A stretch of 64,000 bases of DNA from Dokdonella sp. GTDB taxonomy: Bacteria > Pseudomonadota > Gammaproteobacteria > Xanthomonadales > Rhodanobacteraceae. Each line of letters begins with the position of its first letter. The first letter of the stretch is position 1. The stretch is taken from the NCBI GenBank assembly GCA_024707225.1, contig JANQAE010000002.1:124001-188000 (forward strand), in the 5' to 3' direction. Made by a program: the position numbers and the translations under genes. The notes beneath the pieces were generated by a model. The model worked only from the letters and a program-made list of their open reading frames with translations. It was not told where the DNA came from and ran no database searches. Positions 55,820-64,000 of this stretch are shown piece after piece.

Positions 55820-55924
55820 GCGAGGCGCGGCGCGCCGATGCGCGATCGCCGGCGCGTGCGATGTCCGGTACCGATCGGTCAGGTCCGGCGGGATCGCCGT
55901 CGCGGGTCGGGCGCGTGCGCGCCG

Positions 55925-56635
55925 TCAGCGCGCCTGCCGTTGCGCCGGCAGGTTCGCCAGCCAGGCCGCCAGCGCGTCGATCGACGCATCGTCGAGTCGC
56001 TGCGCGACCGCGGTCATGATGAAGTCGTTGCTGGTATGCGCGAGCGCGCCGCTGCGGTAGTCGCGCAGGCGCGTCGCGACATAGGCTGGGTGCTGCCCGT
56101 ACAGCAGCGGATAGGCGCGATACGGCGAATCCGCGCCGGCATCGGCGAGCGGATGGCCCTTGGCGTCGGCGCCGTGGCAGCCCTGGCACGGCGGTACGCC
56201 GCGTGCCGGATCGCCCTCGCGAAACAGCGTGCCGCCGCGCGCGAGCACCTCCTGCGCCGGCGCTTCGGCCGGTGCCGGCAGGTCCGGCGCAAGGCCGCCG
56301 TAGTGCACCGCCAGATTGCGCAGATCGGCATCCTCGAGCGGCTGCACCAGGGCGGTCATCGCCGATTCGGGCCGGCTGCCGCTCTTGTAGCGCAGCAGTT
56401 CCTGGTAGAGATAATCGGCGCGCTGGCCGGCGAGGTTCGGGAACATCGGCACCGGCGAGATGCCGTCGGCGCCGTGACAGGCGAAGCACAGCGTGGCGGC
56501 CTTCTGCGCGCCGGCGGCCGCGTCGCCGCTGACCGGTTCGATCCGGCGCAGATCGACGAAATCGCCGGCCGCGGCCGATGCGGCGAGCGCGGTGACGGCG
56601 AGGACGGACACGGCGAGCAGGCGCAGGCGCTTCAT
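55925..56635 (-). CDS. Diheme cytochrome c4-like protein
   Basis: 236 residues. A signal peptide (LLAVSVLAVTALAASAAAGD) leads to two class I cytochrome domains, each with one haem site: CFACH near residue 50 and CQGCH near 150. Candidate axial methionines follow (PVPMFPNLAGQ, NDFIMTAVAQR). It is a periplasmic electron shuttle. It lies 8 bases after the MtrB-like gene and is the last gene of the electron-conduit operon, so it probably links the decaheme protein to the inner-membrane chain. Confidence 0.9.
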   Translation of the reverse strand: MKRLRLLAVSVLAVTALAASAAAGDFVDLRRIEPVSGDAAAGAQKAATLCFACHGADGISPVPMFPNLAGQRADYLYQELLRYKSGSRPESAMTALVQPLEDADLRNLAVHYGGLAPDLPAPAEAPAQEVLARGGTLFREGDPARGVPPCQGCHGADAKGHPLADAGADSPYRAYPLLYGQHPAYVATRLRDYRSGALAHTSNDFIMTAVAQRLDDASIDALAAWLANLPAQRQAR

Positions 56636-56643
56636 CGGCGTTC

Positions 56644-59208
56644 TCACAGTTTGACCGTCAGCAGCAGGCCGACCAGGTTCGCCGCGTAATCGTCCGGGCC
56701 GCCGTCGCTGTAGACGCGGTGGTCGATCACGTAGCCCTGGTCCAGGCCCTGATAGTGCCAGTCGCTGACGCGGCCGCGTTCGTAGTAGTCGAACACGCGC
56801 AGCGACATCCGTTCGTTGATCGGCATCGTCATGCCGAGGGTCAGCGAGTTGACCTTGTACTTCATCGTCGGGAACGCATCGCCGGTGTAGGCGGCGACGT
56901 CGGGCCACGCCAGCGCCAGCGCCGAAGCGTAGCGATAGCCGGTCGTGCCGCGCGACCACAGCCAGTTCCAGGCCAGGTCCAGCTTGAAACGCCGGAAGTC
57001 GTGCGCGAGCACGGTGCCCATGCTGTGATTGCGCTGGCGATCGTCGACCCACCAGCGCCCGGCCAGCGGATAGGTCACGCCGCCGAGTACCGGATCGGTC
57101 TGATCGGCCGTGCCGTCCTCGTTGACGTTGGCGATGCCGAGCTTGGAGCGGTCGTAGGCGTAGTAGACGCTGGCGTTGGTGCGCGGCGAGGGCTGCCATT
57201 CCCATTGCAGCGTCGCGCCGAGCGTATCGAGCCGCTGCCGCCCGAGCCGCGCGTCGTAGTCGTTCCAGTCGCCGCGCAGCGACGCGCTGAACGTCATGTC
57301 GGCGCGCGGCATGAACGTCGCCATCAGGTCGATCTTGTCCTGGTCGCGGCTGGCCATGTCGTACTTGCGAAGTGCCTCGACGGTATGCGCCGGCAGGCCG
57401 CCCTCGGGCTCGACGAAGCCGGGCAGGTGCTCGGAGAACGTGAAGCCGTACGGATCGTAGTCGTAGCGGTCGCCGGAGCGGCGCAGATGCACGAAGTTCG
57501 CGCGCAGCGTCAGCCAGTCGAACGCACGGCTGGTCCAGTTGAGCTTGATCGAGACGTCGTCGACGCGGCTGCGCTCGCGATGGGAGGGCTCGTTGCGCGT
57601 GAAGCCGAGCGTCGCGCCGAGCGTGTCGCGCACGGACGGCCGCCAGTCCGCGCCGAACGTGGCCTCGGTGTTCTGCGTGTCGAGCGGCAGGCTGGTCACG
57701 CGTGTCAGGATCGACGCGCCGGTCAGCGGATTCCAGATGCCGGCCTCGCCGGGCACGACCGTGCCCTGCGAGCCGTTCTCGGCGACGTAGCCGTACTCGC
57801 CGGTCAGCGGGTTGTAGGCCAGGTACGTGTTGCGGTAGTCCTCGCGGTAGAAGCGCAGGCCGCCGCGCCAGGTCAGGCGATCGGTCGGCTGCAGCACGAT
57901 GCGCGCGTCGACCAGGGTCGTGTCGATGCGCATGTCGGCCGAGCGCCGCGACAGCGAGGCCGGCGTGTTCCAGTCCGAGCACGCATACAGGAACGGATTG
58001 GCCGGGCCGACCTGTCCGTTGCCGACCAGGTCGATGCCGAACGTGCCGTTGCAGTTGACCGGAGCGAGCAGGTCGTCGTCCTGGCGCGTGCTCGCGCCCG
58101 ACACGGTCAGCGAGAACTGGCCGTTCAGCGGCAGGCTGCGCGTCAGCGTGCCGCGCAGGCTGTGGTAGTCGTTGTCCGGCTCGGTCGAGAACTGGCCCTG
58201 CGTCAGCTGCGAGCTGCGCACGCCCGGTCCGGTGACGACGTTCCACAGCGCGTACGGCTGCTCGTAGGTGAAGCTCGCGTAGCGGTCGCGGTAGAACGAG
58301 CCCGAATAGCCCAGATCCAGGCGCCAGCGGTTGCCGACGAAGCGCACGCCCGCGTTGGTGTTGATCGTGCTGTCGTCGATCGGCCGGATCGTCTCGAAGA
58401 TGCCGCCGTTGTCGGCGAACGCGAAGTTGAAGAAGAACGGCCCGCCGAACGGCCGCGTGCCTTCGCGCTGCTCGTTGCTGACGTTGAGATAGCCGGTCCA
58501 GCGCGGGTCGAAGAAGTAGCTCAGGCCCAGACCCTGCTTGTCGCGGTTGACCTGCAGCACGCGCGTCGGCGCCGCGGCCGAGACCGCGGCCACCTCGGCC
58601 GGCGTGCTCGCGCCCGGCGTGAGGCCGCCGGCCAGCGTCAGGTCGTTGCCGCCGACGCCGTTCCAGATCGAGCGCGCGTTGTCGCTGACGACGTTCTGCG
58701 TCGAGCGCGCGTAGGCCTCGATCTTGTAGTGGCCGGCACGGCCGATCGTGCCCTTGACGTACTGGTCGTGTTCGCTGAGGTGGCTGGCGCGCAGGTCGAT
58801 GTAGCTGCCGTCGGCCGGACGTACGAAGTGCAGCTCGAGCAGACCGAGCACGAAACCCTGGTCCCAGCCGGCGTAGCGGCGCCACAGCGCGCTGTCGGCG
58901 TCGCCGCCGATCGCCAGATAGCCGAACTGGATCGAGGCGTCGTACTGCTTCCACGCGCCGCTGCCGTCGAGCCGCGGCGGCTCGGTCGGGCAGGCGTACA
59001 GCGTGCCGGTCGGCGTGCGCTTCTCGCCGGGCCGCAGCCAGGTCGTGCCGCGCGGATCCTTCGGATCGGCGGCCGCGCCGGCACTGGGGTCGAACTTGTT
59101 GGCGATCCACAGATCGACGCCGACGCCGCTGTCGGCGGCGGCGCCGAGCGGCAGCGCGGCGGTGACGGCGAGGACGAGGCGACGCATGCGGTTCGGGCGG
59201 ATGCGCAT
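56644..59208 (-). CDS. MtrB/PioB-family outer-membrane porin of an electron conduit
   Basis: 854 residues with a signal peptide (MRRLVLAVTAALPLGAAADS) and a long transmembrane beta-barrel of alternating aromatic strands ending in LVGLLLTVKL. In this family the barrel sheathes a decaheme cytochrome so that electrons cross the outer membrane. The N-terminal CXXC of Shewanella MtrB is not present (only an isolated Cys in LYACPTEPP). A perfect ribosome site, AGGAGGTCTCCG, precedes ATG 59208. It sits 10 bases after the decaheme gene. Confidence 0.92.
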   Translation of the reverse strand: MRIRPNRMRRLVLAVTAALPLGAAADSGVGVDLWIANKFDPSAGAAADPKDPRGTTWLRPGEKRTPTGTLYACPTEPPRLDGSGAWKQYDASIQFGYLAIGGDADSALWRRYAGWDQGFVLGLLELHFVRPADGSYIDLRASHLSEHDQYVKGTIGRAGHYKIEAYARSTQNVVSDNARSIWNGVGGNDLTLAGGLTPGASTPAEVAAVSAAAPTRVLQVNRDKQGLGLSYFFDPRWTGYLNVSNEQREGTRPFGGPFFFNFAFADNGGIFETIRPIDDSTINTNAGVRFVGNRWRLDLGYSGSFYRDRYASFTYEQPYALWNVVTGPGVRSSQLTQGQFSTEPDNDYHSLRGTLTRSLPLNGQFSLTVSGASTRQDDDLLAPVNCNGTFGIDLVGNGQVGPANPFLYACSDWNTPASLSRRSADMRIDTTLVDARIVLQPTDRLTWRGGLRFYREDYRNTYLAYNPLTGEYGYVAENGSQGTVVPGEAGIWNPLTGASILTRVTSLPLDTQNTEATFGADWRPSVRDTLGATLGFTRNEPSHRERSRVDDVSIKLNWTSRAFDWLTLRANFVHLRRSGDRYDYDPYGFTFSEHLPGFVEPEGGLPAHTVEALRKYDMASRDQDKIDLMATFMPRADMTFSASLRGDWNDYDARLGRQRLDTLGATLQWEWQPSPRTNASVYYAYDRSKLGIANVNEDGTADQTDPVLGGVTYPLAGRWWVDDRQRNHSMGTVLAHDFRRFKLDLAWNWLWSRGTTGYRYASALALAWPDVAAYTGDAFPTMKYKVNSLTLGMTMPINERMSLRVFDYYERGRVSDWHYQGLDQGYVIDHRVYSDGGPDDYAANLVGLLLTVKL

Positions 59209-59218
59209 CGGAGACCTC

Positions 59219-60283
59219 CTACTTGTGCAGCCGCGGTCCGGACGGATTGTTCGAGCCGTGCACCTGCGCGTGGCAGGTGATGCAGCCGCGCCCCATGATC
59301 CGCTCGTCCGGATGCGGGCCGCCGGCCAGCGACTGCGGCGTCTGCAGATCGTTCGGATGGCGCAGATGCGAATGGCATTGCTGGCACAGGAACGGCACCG
59401 GCGCGACCAGCAGGCTCATCTGATTGGAACCGTGCGGGGTGTGGCAGTTGAGGCAGCTGCCGCGGACCGGCGCATGCTCGAACAGGAACGGGCCGCGCTT
59501 CTCGGCATGGCACTGGTAGCAGGTCTCGTTGACGCTGTTGGTCTTGAGCAGCGGCGCGGTCAGCGAGCCGTGCGGATTGTGGCAGTCGGCGCAGGTCATC
59601 TGGCCCTCCGGCAGCGGCATGTGCGAGCGCCGGTCGAACTGTGCGCGGACGTCGCGGTGACACTGCGCGCAGGTCTCGTTGATCGTCGAGCGTGCCATCG
59701 AGCCTTCCGGCGAGACCTTGCCCATCGGGTTGTGGCAGTCGCTGCACGACAGGTCGTTGCGCTGATGGACCGAGCCGAGCCAGTGGTCGCGCGGGCCACC
59801 CTGGTGACAGGCCAGGCAGGTCTGCGTCTGCACCGCGATCGGCGTCTGCGAGCCGTGCGTGAAGCCGATGATCAGACCCTTGCGGTCAGGCTCGGCGGCG
59901 TGGGCCGATCCCGGACCGTGGCAGGCCTCGCAGACCGGGGCGCCCGGATTGGCCGCTGCCGCGGCGCGCAGCCCGAGCGCATGCACGGTATGGCTGAAGT
60001 GGTCGTTCTCGAGCGAATGGCAGGCCGTGCAGACGGCCTCGCCGACCACGGTCGCGTCCGCCGCCGCCGGGTTGGCCGCGACCGTGGCATGCGCGAATCC
60101 GGGCGGTGCGTCGCCGGCGACCGGCCCGTCGCCGGACAGGTTGGTCGGCGGCAGCATGTCGGCCAGCTGCTGGCGCGTCTGCTGCGCCGGCAGCGGCGAG
60201 GGCATCAGCAGCGCGGCGAAGCTGCCGAGCAGGACGAGGCCGGCCAGCAGCACGCGCAAACGAATCGGTCCGGGCTGCAGCAT
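59219..60283 (-). CDS. Decaheme c-type cytochrome, MtrA/DmsE family
   Basis: 354 residues. An N-terminal hydrophobic anchor or signal (VLLAGLVLLGSFAALLM) precedes ten CXXCH haem sites: CTACH, CEACH, CLACH, CSDCH, CAQCH, CADCH, CYQCH, CLNCH, CQQCH and CITCH. Ten haems and the length match MtrA/PioA/DmsE. Inside the following MtrB-type barrel it forms a wire across the outer membrane, for iron reduction, iron oxidation or other extracellular electron exchange. No outer-surface MtrC-type cytochrome is encoded nearby. It is the first gene of the three-gene operon. Confidence 0.95.
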   Translation of the reverse strand: MLQPGPIRLRVLLAGLVLLGSFAALLMPSPLPAQQTRQQLADMLPPTNLSGDGPVAGDAPPGFAHATVAANPAAADATVVGEAVCTACHSLENDHFSHTVHALGLRAAAAANPGAPVCEACHGPGSAHAAEPDRKGLIIGFTHGSQTPIAVQTQTCLACHQGGPRDHWLGSVHQRNDLSCSDCHNPMGKVSPEGSMARSTINETCAQCHRDVRAQFDRRSHMPLPEGQMTCADCHNPHGSLTAPLLKTNSVNETCYQCHAEKRGPFLFEHAPVRGSCLNCHTPHGSNQMSLLVAPVPFLCQQCHSHLRHPNDLQTPQSLAGGPHPDERIMGRGCITCHAQVHGSNNPSGPRLHK

Positions 60284-60614
60284 GGCCGGTCAACTCCAGG
60301 AGACGGAAGCGGGACGATGGGGACCGGCCGCCGCGAGGTGGCGCGGGAAGGCGGCAACGAACAGGTCCGCCGCGACGAGGGCGGCGGGCGCGGCATGCCG
60401 CCAGGTGCACGCGCGACGGAGCCGCGATGCGGATGGAGGCAGGGCTGGCGACGGCTGGCCCAAGACGACACCCCTCTGTGGTCGTGACGATGCGACATTG
60501 CGCCGCATGGCCGGCCGAAACTAAACCCGCCGGTTCAAGCCGGTCAAGCAGATTCGATGCTGCTGCGCATCAGGCCCTGCTGCGAAAGCCGCAGCCGCCG
60601 CTGCCGCGATCGGG
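60284..60614. other. Upstream region of the electron-conduit operon; no gene seen
   Basis: 330 bases between the decaheme start and the acyltransferase stop. Open frames here lack ribosome sites and recognisable protein sequence. The promoter of the decaheme operon must lie here, but I cannot pick a convincing -35/-10 pair. Confidence 0.55.
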
Positions 60615-61208
60615 TCAATTCGTGCTGCGGTGGCGGCCGTGCCATGGTGCATAGAACGCGCGCAGCTTCTCCAGATCGGCTTCGATGTCGGCGCTCGGCG
60701 CCAGCAAGGGACCGACGCCGATCGTCTTGTGCGGATAGTGGAAGTAGATCGGCAGGATCGGCACGCCGGCGTGGCGCGCGATGTGCCAGAAGCCGCTCTT
60801 CCAGCGCGTGACGCGCTTGCGCGTGCCTTCCGGCGCGATGCCGATCCACAGGCGCTCGGCCTGCCCGAACCGTTCGACGGTCTGCTCGACGACGCCGTGC
60901 GTCGCATCGCGTTCGATCGGCACCCCGCCGAGCCGGCGCAGCACGCTGCCGAGCGGAAAGAAGAACAGCTCGCGCTTGGCCATGAAGCTGATGTCCACGC
61001 CGAGCGCGACCTTCGCGAGCAGGCCCCATACGCCGTCCCACCACGACGAATGCGGCGCGCCGATCAGCACCAGTTTGGGCACGTCGGGCAGGTCGCCGAC
61101 GAAGCGCCAGCCGCCGATCCGGAACAGCCAGCGCGCCAGGCGTCGCGCCACGCTCGGCCGGAACTGCGGCACCGACCGCGGCAGCGGCGGCCAGCGCGGC
61201 GTGGTCAA
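60615..61208 (-). CDS. 1-acyl-glycerol-3-phosphate acyltransferase-like protein
   Basis: A 197-residue PlsC-superfamily acyltransferase. The catalytic HX4D motif is APHSSWWDGVW, followed by FMAKRELFFFPLGSVLRRLG, GVPIERDA and the substrate motif IAPEGTRKRV. It is short, lacks a clear membrane anchor, and probably acylates a lysophospholipid or similar molecule. The start is TTG 61208 with GGAG 6 bases upstream; this codon overlaps the ArfB stop (TTGA). GTG 61172 is an alternative start. Confidence 0.88.
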   Translation of the reverse strand: MTTPRWPPLPRSVPQFRPSVARRLARWLFRIGGWRFVGDLPDVPKLVLIGAPHSSWWDGVWGLLAKVALGVDISFMAKRELFFFPLGSVLRRLGGVPIERDATHGVVEQTVERFGQAERLWIGIAPEGTRKRVTRWKSGFWHIARHAGVPILPIYFHYPHKTIGVGPLLAPSADIEADLEKLRAFYAPWHGRHRSTN

Positions 61209-61630
61209 TCGCCGCTCCAGTCGCGCCGGCCGCGGCCCTGCTTGATCGCGCCGCGCGACTTCTTCGCGTCGACGCGGCGCGCCTTGGCCGCGCGGCTCGG
61301 CCGCGTCGCGATGCGCGCCTTGGGCACGTGCAGCGCGCCGCGCAGGATCTCGGCCAGTCGCGTGCGCGCGTCCTCGCGGTTCTTGGATTGGTCGCGGAAG
61401 CGGCTGGCCTGGATCACCAGCACGCCGTCGGCGGTCATGCGCCGGTCGCGCCGCGACAGCACGCGCTCGCGTACCGCCTCGGGCAGCGACGGCGAGCGCG
61501 CCACGTCGAAGCGCAGCTCGACCGCGCTGGCGACCTTGTTGACGTTCTGGCCGCCCGGACCGCCGGCGCGCACGAAACTCTCGATCAGCTCGTCCTCGCC
61601 GATCTGGATGCGGCCGTCGATGTCGAGCAT
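61205..61630 (-). CDS. arfB: Ribosome-rescue peptidyl-tRNA hydrolase ArfB
   Basis: 141 residues. The release-factor catalytic motif GGQ is in FVRAGGPGGQNVNKVASAVE, and the basic C-terminal tail (RVDAKKSRGAIKQGRGRRDW) is the part that senses an empty mRNA channel. It frees ribosomes stalled without a stop codon. It starts 18 bases after yajQ, and its stop overlaps the acyltransferase start. Confidence 0.95.
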   Translation of the reverse strand: MLDIDGRIQIGEDELIESFVRAGGPGGQNVNKVASAVELRFDVARSPSLPEAVRERVLSRRDRRMTADGVLVIQASRFRDQSKNREDARTRLAEILRGALHVPKARIATRPSRAAKARRVDAKKSRGAIKQGRGRRDWSGD

Positions 61631-61648
61631 GAGCGCCGCGCCGCCGGG

Positions 61649-62131
61649 CTAGTCGCGGAAGTTGTCGAACTGCAGCGGCATCGCGATGTCGGCCGCACGC
61701 AGGAATGCGATCGCCGTCTGCAGGTCGTCGCGCTTCTTGCCGGTCACGCGCAGCTTGTCGCCGTTGATCTGCGCCTGCACCTTGAGGCCCGAGTCCTTGA
61801 GGCGCTTGACGATGTCCTTGGCGAGCGGCTGATCGATGCCCTGCTTGAGCGTCACGCGCTGGCGCGCGCGCGCCAGGTTGACCTCCGGATCGGCGATCTC
61901 GGCGCAGCGGATGTCGATGCCACGGCCGGCCAGCCGGATCTTGAGGATGTCGAGCATCTGCTTGAGGTGGAACTCGGCCGGCGCCGACAGCGTGACGACG
62001 GTCTTGTCGAGTTCGAAGCTCGCGTCGCTGCCCTTGAAGTCGAAGCGCTGGCCGATCTCGCGATTGGCCTGGTCGACCGCATTGGTCAGCTCGTGCTCGT
62101 TGATTTCGGAAACGACGTCGAAGGAAGGCAT
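61649..62131 (-). CDS. yajQ: YajQ-family cyclic-di-GMP / nucleotide-binding protein
   Basis: 160 residues, full-length YajQ: MPSFDVVSEINEHELTNAVD, RFDFKGSDASFELDKT, VNLARARQRVTLKQGID, LKVQAQINGDKLRVTGKKRD and LRAADIAMPLQFDNFRD. In Xanthomonas the homologue binds cyclic di-GMP and modulates virulence gene expression. A -10 element sits 6 bases before the ATG, so the mRNA is probably leaderless. It heads a gene string with arfB and the acyltransferase. Confidence 0.96.
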   Translation of the reverse strand: MPSFDVVSEINEHELTNAVDQANREIGQRFDFKGSDASFELDKTVVTLSAPAEFHLKQMLDILKIRLAGRGIDIRCAEIADPEVNLARARQRVTLKQGIDQPLAKDIVKRLKDSGLKVQAQINGDKLRVTGKKRDDLQTAIAFLRAADIAMPLQFDNFRD

Positions 62132-62137
62132 GGCCGG

Positions 62138-62143
62138 ATTCTA
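62138..62143 (-). promoter_or_regulatory. -10 element of yajQ, leaderless start
   Basis: On the minus strand TGCTAGAAT contains TAGAAT (62143-62138), exactly 6 bases before the ATG at 62131. No Shine-Dalgarno sequence is present. Confidence 0.55.
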
Positions 62144-62255
62144 GCAGGCCCTCGCGAGACGGCCGCCGGCCGCGCGTCGCTGCCACAGGCCTGCACGCGT
62201 CGACCGATTCGGCGCGCGCTGCGATCGGCGGCTGCCGCGCCGGCGCCGCGACCGC

Positions 62256-63041
62256 TCAAGGCGGGTCGGGCCGATCCGCGTGCGGCGCCGGCCCGGCCGG
62301 CACGTCCGGCCACGCCTCGGCCTCGTCCGGCGATGTCCAGCCGAGCCGCGCGAACAGCCGCAGCCAATCCGCGTCGAGCGGCGCGTGCAGATCGAGGAGG
62401 CGATCGTCCAGCGGATGGCGCAATCGCAGGCGCCAGGCGTGCAGCAGCAGCCGGTGCGAGCCCAGGTGCTGCCGGAACAGCCGGTTGTGCTCGCCGCGGC
62501 CGTGGCTGGTGTCGCCGATCAGCGGATGATGGACGTGCGAGAAATGGCGGCGGATCTGCCGGTAGCGGCCGGTTTCGGGTTCGACCTCGAGCAGTGCGTA
62601 GCGCTGCTGCGGATAGCGGCCGAGCGCGATCGGCAGCTCGACCGTCGCCAGCCGCCGCCAGCGCGTCACGGCCGGTTTGCGCGGGCCGTTCTCGCGGACG
62701 CCCGGCAGCGGATAGTCGATCTCGCCGGCCGCGTCGGGCCAGCCGCGGCAGACCGCGAGATAGCGCTTGCGGACCGTGCGCGCCATCAGCTGCCGGCCGA
62801 GCGCCGCGGCGACCTCGGCGCTGCGCGCGACCAGCACGATGCCGCTGGTCGCGCGATCGAGCCGATGCACCAGCTGCAGCGGCCCGTCGACCTGCGCGCG
62901 CAGCCGGTCGATCAGATAGTCCTCGTCGCTGCCGACCAGGCGGCTGCGATGCATCGCCAGCGCCGCCGGCTTGTCGACCGCCAGCAGCTGCTCGTCGCGG
63001 TAGAGAATCGGCAGCGGCGCCTCGCCGGCGCCGCCGGTCAC
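62256..63041 (-). CDS. RluA-family pseudouridine synthase, TruC-like
   Basis: 261 residues. The start is ILYRDEQLLAVDKPAALAMH, the catalytic aspartate is in LVHRLDRATSGIVLVARS, and RYRQIRRHFSHVHHPLIGDT follows. The form without an S4 domain and the RRHFSH segment fit TruC (uridine 65 of tRNA) better than RluC/D. The start GTG 63041 overlaps the stop of the upstream lipoprotein gene (GTGA). Confidence 0.9.
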   Translation of the reverse strand: MTGGAGEAPLPILYRDEQLLAVDKPAALAMHRSRLVGSDEDYLIDRLRAQVDGPLQLVHRLDRATSGIVLVARSAEVAAALGRQLMARTVRKRYLAVCRGWPDAAGEIDYPLPGVRENGPRKPAVTRWRRLATVELPIALGRYPQQRYALLEVEPETGRYRQIRRHFSHVHHPLIGDTSHGRGEHNRLFRQHLGSHRLLLHAWRLRLRHPLDDRLLDLHAPLDADWLRLFARLGWTSPDEAEAWPDVPAGPAPHADRPDPP

Positions 63042-63784
63042 CGCTTGGCGTCGGCGGCGCGCTGCGCGTCGCTGACCAGGAGCTGCGCGTTGCGCACCTG
63101 CAGTTGCGCCGCTCTGGCCAGGGCCGACTGACCCCAACCGCTCTGATTGGCGGTCTCCGCGCTCATCTGGGCACGCAGCTCGCCCGCGCTCTGGACGCAT
63201 TCGTTGATGCGCCGGGTCAGGTCGGCATTGGATAGCCCGCTGCGTTCGACGATCTGGCGTGCCTGCTGGCACAGATAGTCCATTTCCTCGGCGCTGCTGT
63301 TGAAGCGCTGTTCGACCGTCTCGCCGACCGGCGTGAACGTATTGGCCGGCGCTGCGGGGGCCGCTGCGGGCGCAGGGGGCGGCGTCGCAGCCGTCGCGGC
63401 GGGCTGCGCATTCGGCAGCGCCGGCAGCGCGGCGAGCAGGTCCATCGCGCGGCGCGTCGGCTTGGGCTTGGCCAGGTCGGTGAACAGCAGCTGCTGCGGA
63501 TTGCGCGCCGGATCGTCGAGCCAGCCCTGCACCGTGCGGCGGCACTCGTCCTTGTGGTCGCCCTGGTAGGCGGCCGGCAGGCCCTGCTGCAGCGATGCAT
63601 CGCCGGACCAGGCACGCAGGCAGTCCACCGCACTGGCGTCGACGCGATAATCGGGCTGCCCGTCGGTGTGCAGCAGCTTCGACAGCTCGGCATCGGTCAG
63701 GCCGTCGGCTTTGCCGCTGCACGCGGCCAGGGCCAGGACGCAGATGCCGATCGCGCTCGACAGGACGGGACGCAGGTGGTTCAT
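63038..63784 (-). CDS. Putative lipoprotein of unknown function
   Basis: 248 residues. The N-terminus is a lipoprotein signal with lipobox LAACSG (Cys near residue 22). The mature part has several Cys, a Pro/Ala linker (PPPAPAAAPAAPANTF) and a helical, Gln-rich C-terminus. No family is recognised. ATG 63784 is chosen because GGAGA lies 6 bases upstream; an in-frame ATG at 63796 would add four residues. Confidence 0.75.
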   Translation of the reverse strand: MNHLRPVLSSAIGICVLALAACSGKADGLTDAELSKLLHTDGQPDYRVDASAVDCLRAWSGDASLQQGLPAAYQGDHKDECRRTVQGWLDDPARNPQQLLFTDLAKPKPTRRAMDLLAALPALPNAQPAATAATPPPAPAAAPAAPANTFTPVGETVEQRFNSSAEEMDYLCQQARQIVERSGLSNADLTRRINECVQSAGELRAQMSAETANQSGWGQSALARAAQLQVRNAQLLVSDAQRAADAKR

Positions 63785-63795
63785 CGGATTCTCCA

Positions 63796-64000
63796 TCAGG
63801 TATCGGTGGGGCGCAGGGCTGCGACGAACGCGCCGATTGCGCCGAACAGGGCGGCCCAGGCCGGCCAGGATACGTCGCCGATCCGGGCCGGTGGCTCCGG
63901 TAACGTGAACAGCAGCGCCGCGGCGACGGTCAGCGCGGCGCCGAGCATGCGCCAGACGGCGCTGCGCCGGTCGCCGCGCGCAGCGCCGGCCAGCCGCTTC
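63796..64000 (-). CDS. C-terminal part of a membrane protein, cut by the window edge
   Basis: On the minus strand the frame enters at the window edge (KRLAGAARGDRRSAVWRMLG) and ends RPTDT with TGA at 63798-63796. Two hydrophobic stretches (AALTVAAALLFTL and WAALFGAIGAFVAAL) predict membrane spans. The stop lies just before the ribosome site of the lipoprotein gene, so both are probably co-transcribed. The family is unknown. Confidence 0.65.
   Translation of the reverse strand, partial: KRLAGAARGDRRSAVWRMLGAALTVAAALLFTLPEPPARIGDVSWPAWAALFGAIGAFVAALRPTDT

Noticed and set aside
60290-60508. A 72-codon open frame upstream of the decaheme gene
   Set aside because: No ribosome site or homologous features; Arg/Pro/Ala-rich as random GC-rich sequence is.

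Overview
The window looks like chromosome of a high-GC (about 70 percent by eye) gammaproteobacterium of the Xanthomonadales, in the Dokdonella / Rhodanobacteraceae / Lysobacter neighbourhood. This is inferred from the three-domain Grx4-rhodanese fusion, the SSF-type hybrid kinase, the secreted proteins with an F-x-[DN]-G-F-E signature, the yadGH and rsgA/alaA neighbourhoods, and promoter style. There are no rRNA, tRNA, CRISPR or insertion-sequence signals, and genes are tightly packed.

Layout. 1-6756: ECF sigma / putative anti-sigma genes coupled to a Sfp-type phosphopantetheinyl transferase, a divergent CrbS-like transporter/hybrid histidine kinase, and a DUF1704 (QEGLA) putative metallopeptidase. 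7253-25831: the accessory heart of the window, an array of large secreted proteins carrying an FRDGFE-like signature, interleaved with three paralogous membrane-anchored winged-helix/TPR regulators. Each regulator lies directly upstream, on the same strand, of one secreted-protein gene (10483 to 13088, 17675 to 20210, 22202 to 24677). Between each pair lie short direct repeats with an exact 11-bp period (four units in two cases, two pairs in the third), the spacing expected for OmpR/PhoB-type winged helices. I regard this repeated regulator / operator-array / surface-protein cassette as the best candidate for an undescribed system here.

25900-32380: housekeeping (RsgA, AlaA-like aminotransferase, SGNH esterase), an OmpA-type envelope protein with a bacterial Ig domain, and a glutaredoxin fusion. 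32669-42764: a C25 (gingipain-fold) peptidase, a UbiA protein resembling decaprenyl-phosphate phosphoribosyltransferase, a cystathionine gamma-synthase, then two large GT-C-like membrane proteins and a methyltransferase with overlapping ends, suggesting cell-surface glycan assembly. 42831-48263: a second methyltransferase, a hydrolase-NatA-NatB operon, and a small XRE regulator operon with a very legible autoregulated promoter. 48510-53010: a four-gene archaic (SCPU-type) chaperone-usher pilus operon. 53269-55819: a ferredoxin-NADP reductase and the YadGH exporter. 55925-60283: a cytochrome c4 / MtrB-PioB porin / decaheme MtrA-type operon, an outer-membrane electron conduit. 60615-64000: acyltransferase, ArfB, YajQ, a RluA-type synthase, a lipoprotein and the end of a membrane protein.

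Data-quality note. At least six genes are broken by single frameshifts, all in G/C runs or CG repeats (near 8336, 12385, 18075, 27229, 30006, 48147; probably also 16885). The pattern suggests indel errors in a draft assembly more than real pseudogenes. These genes are annotated as one CDS each, with the break described.
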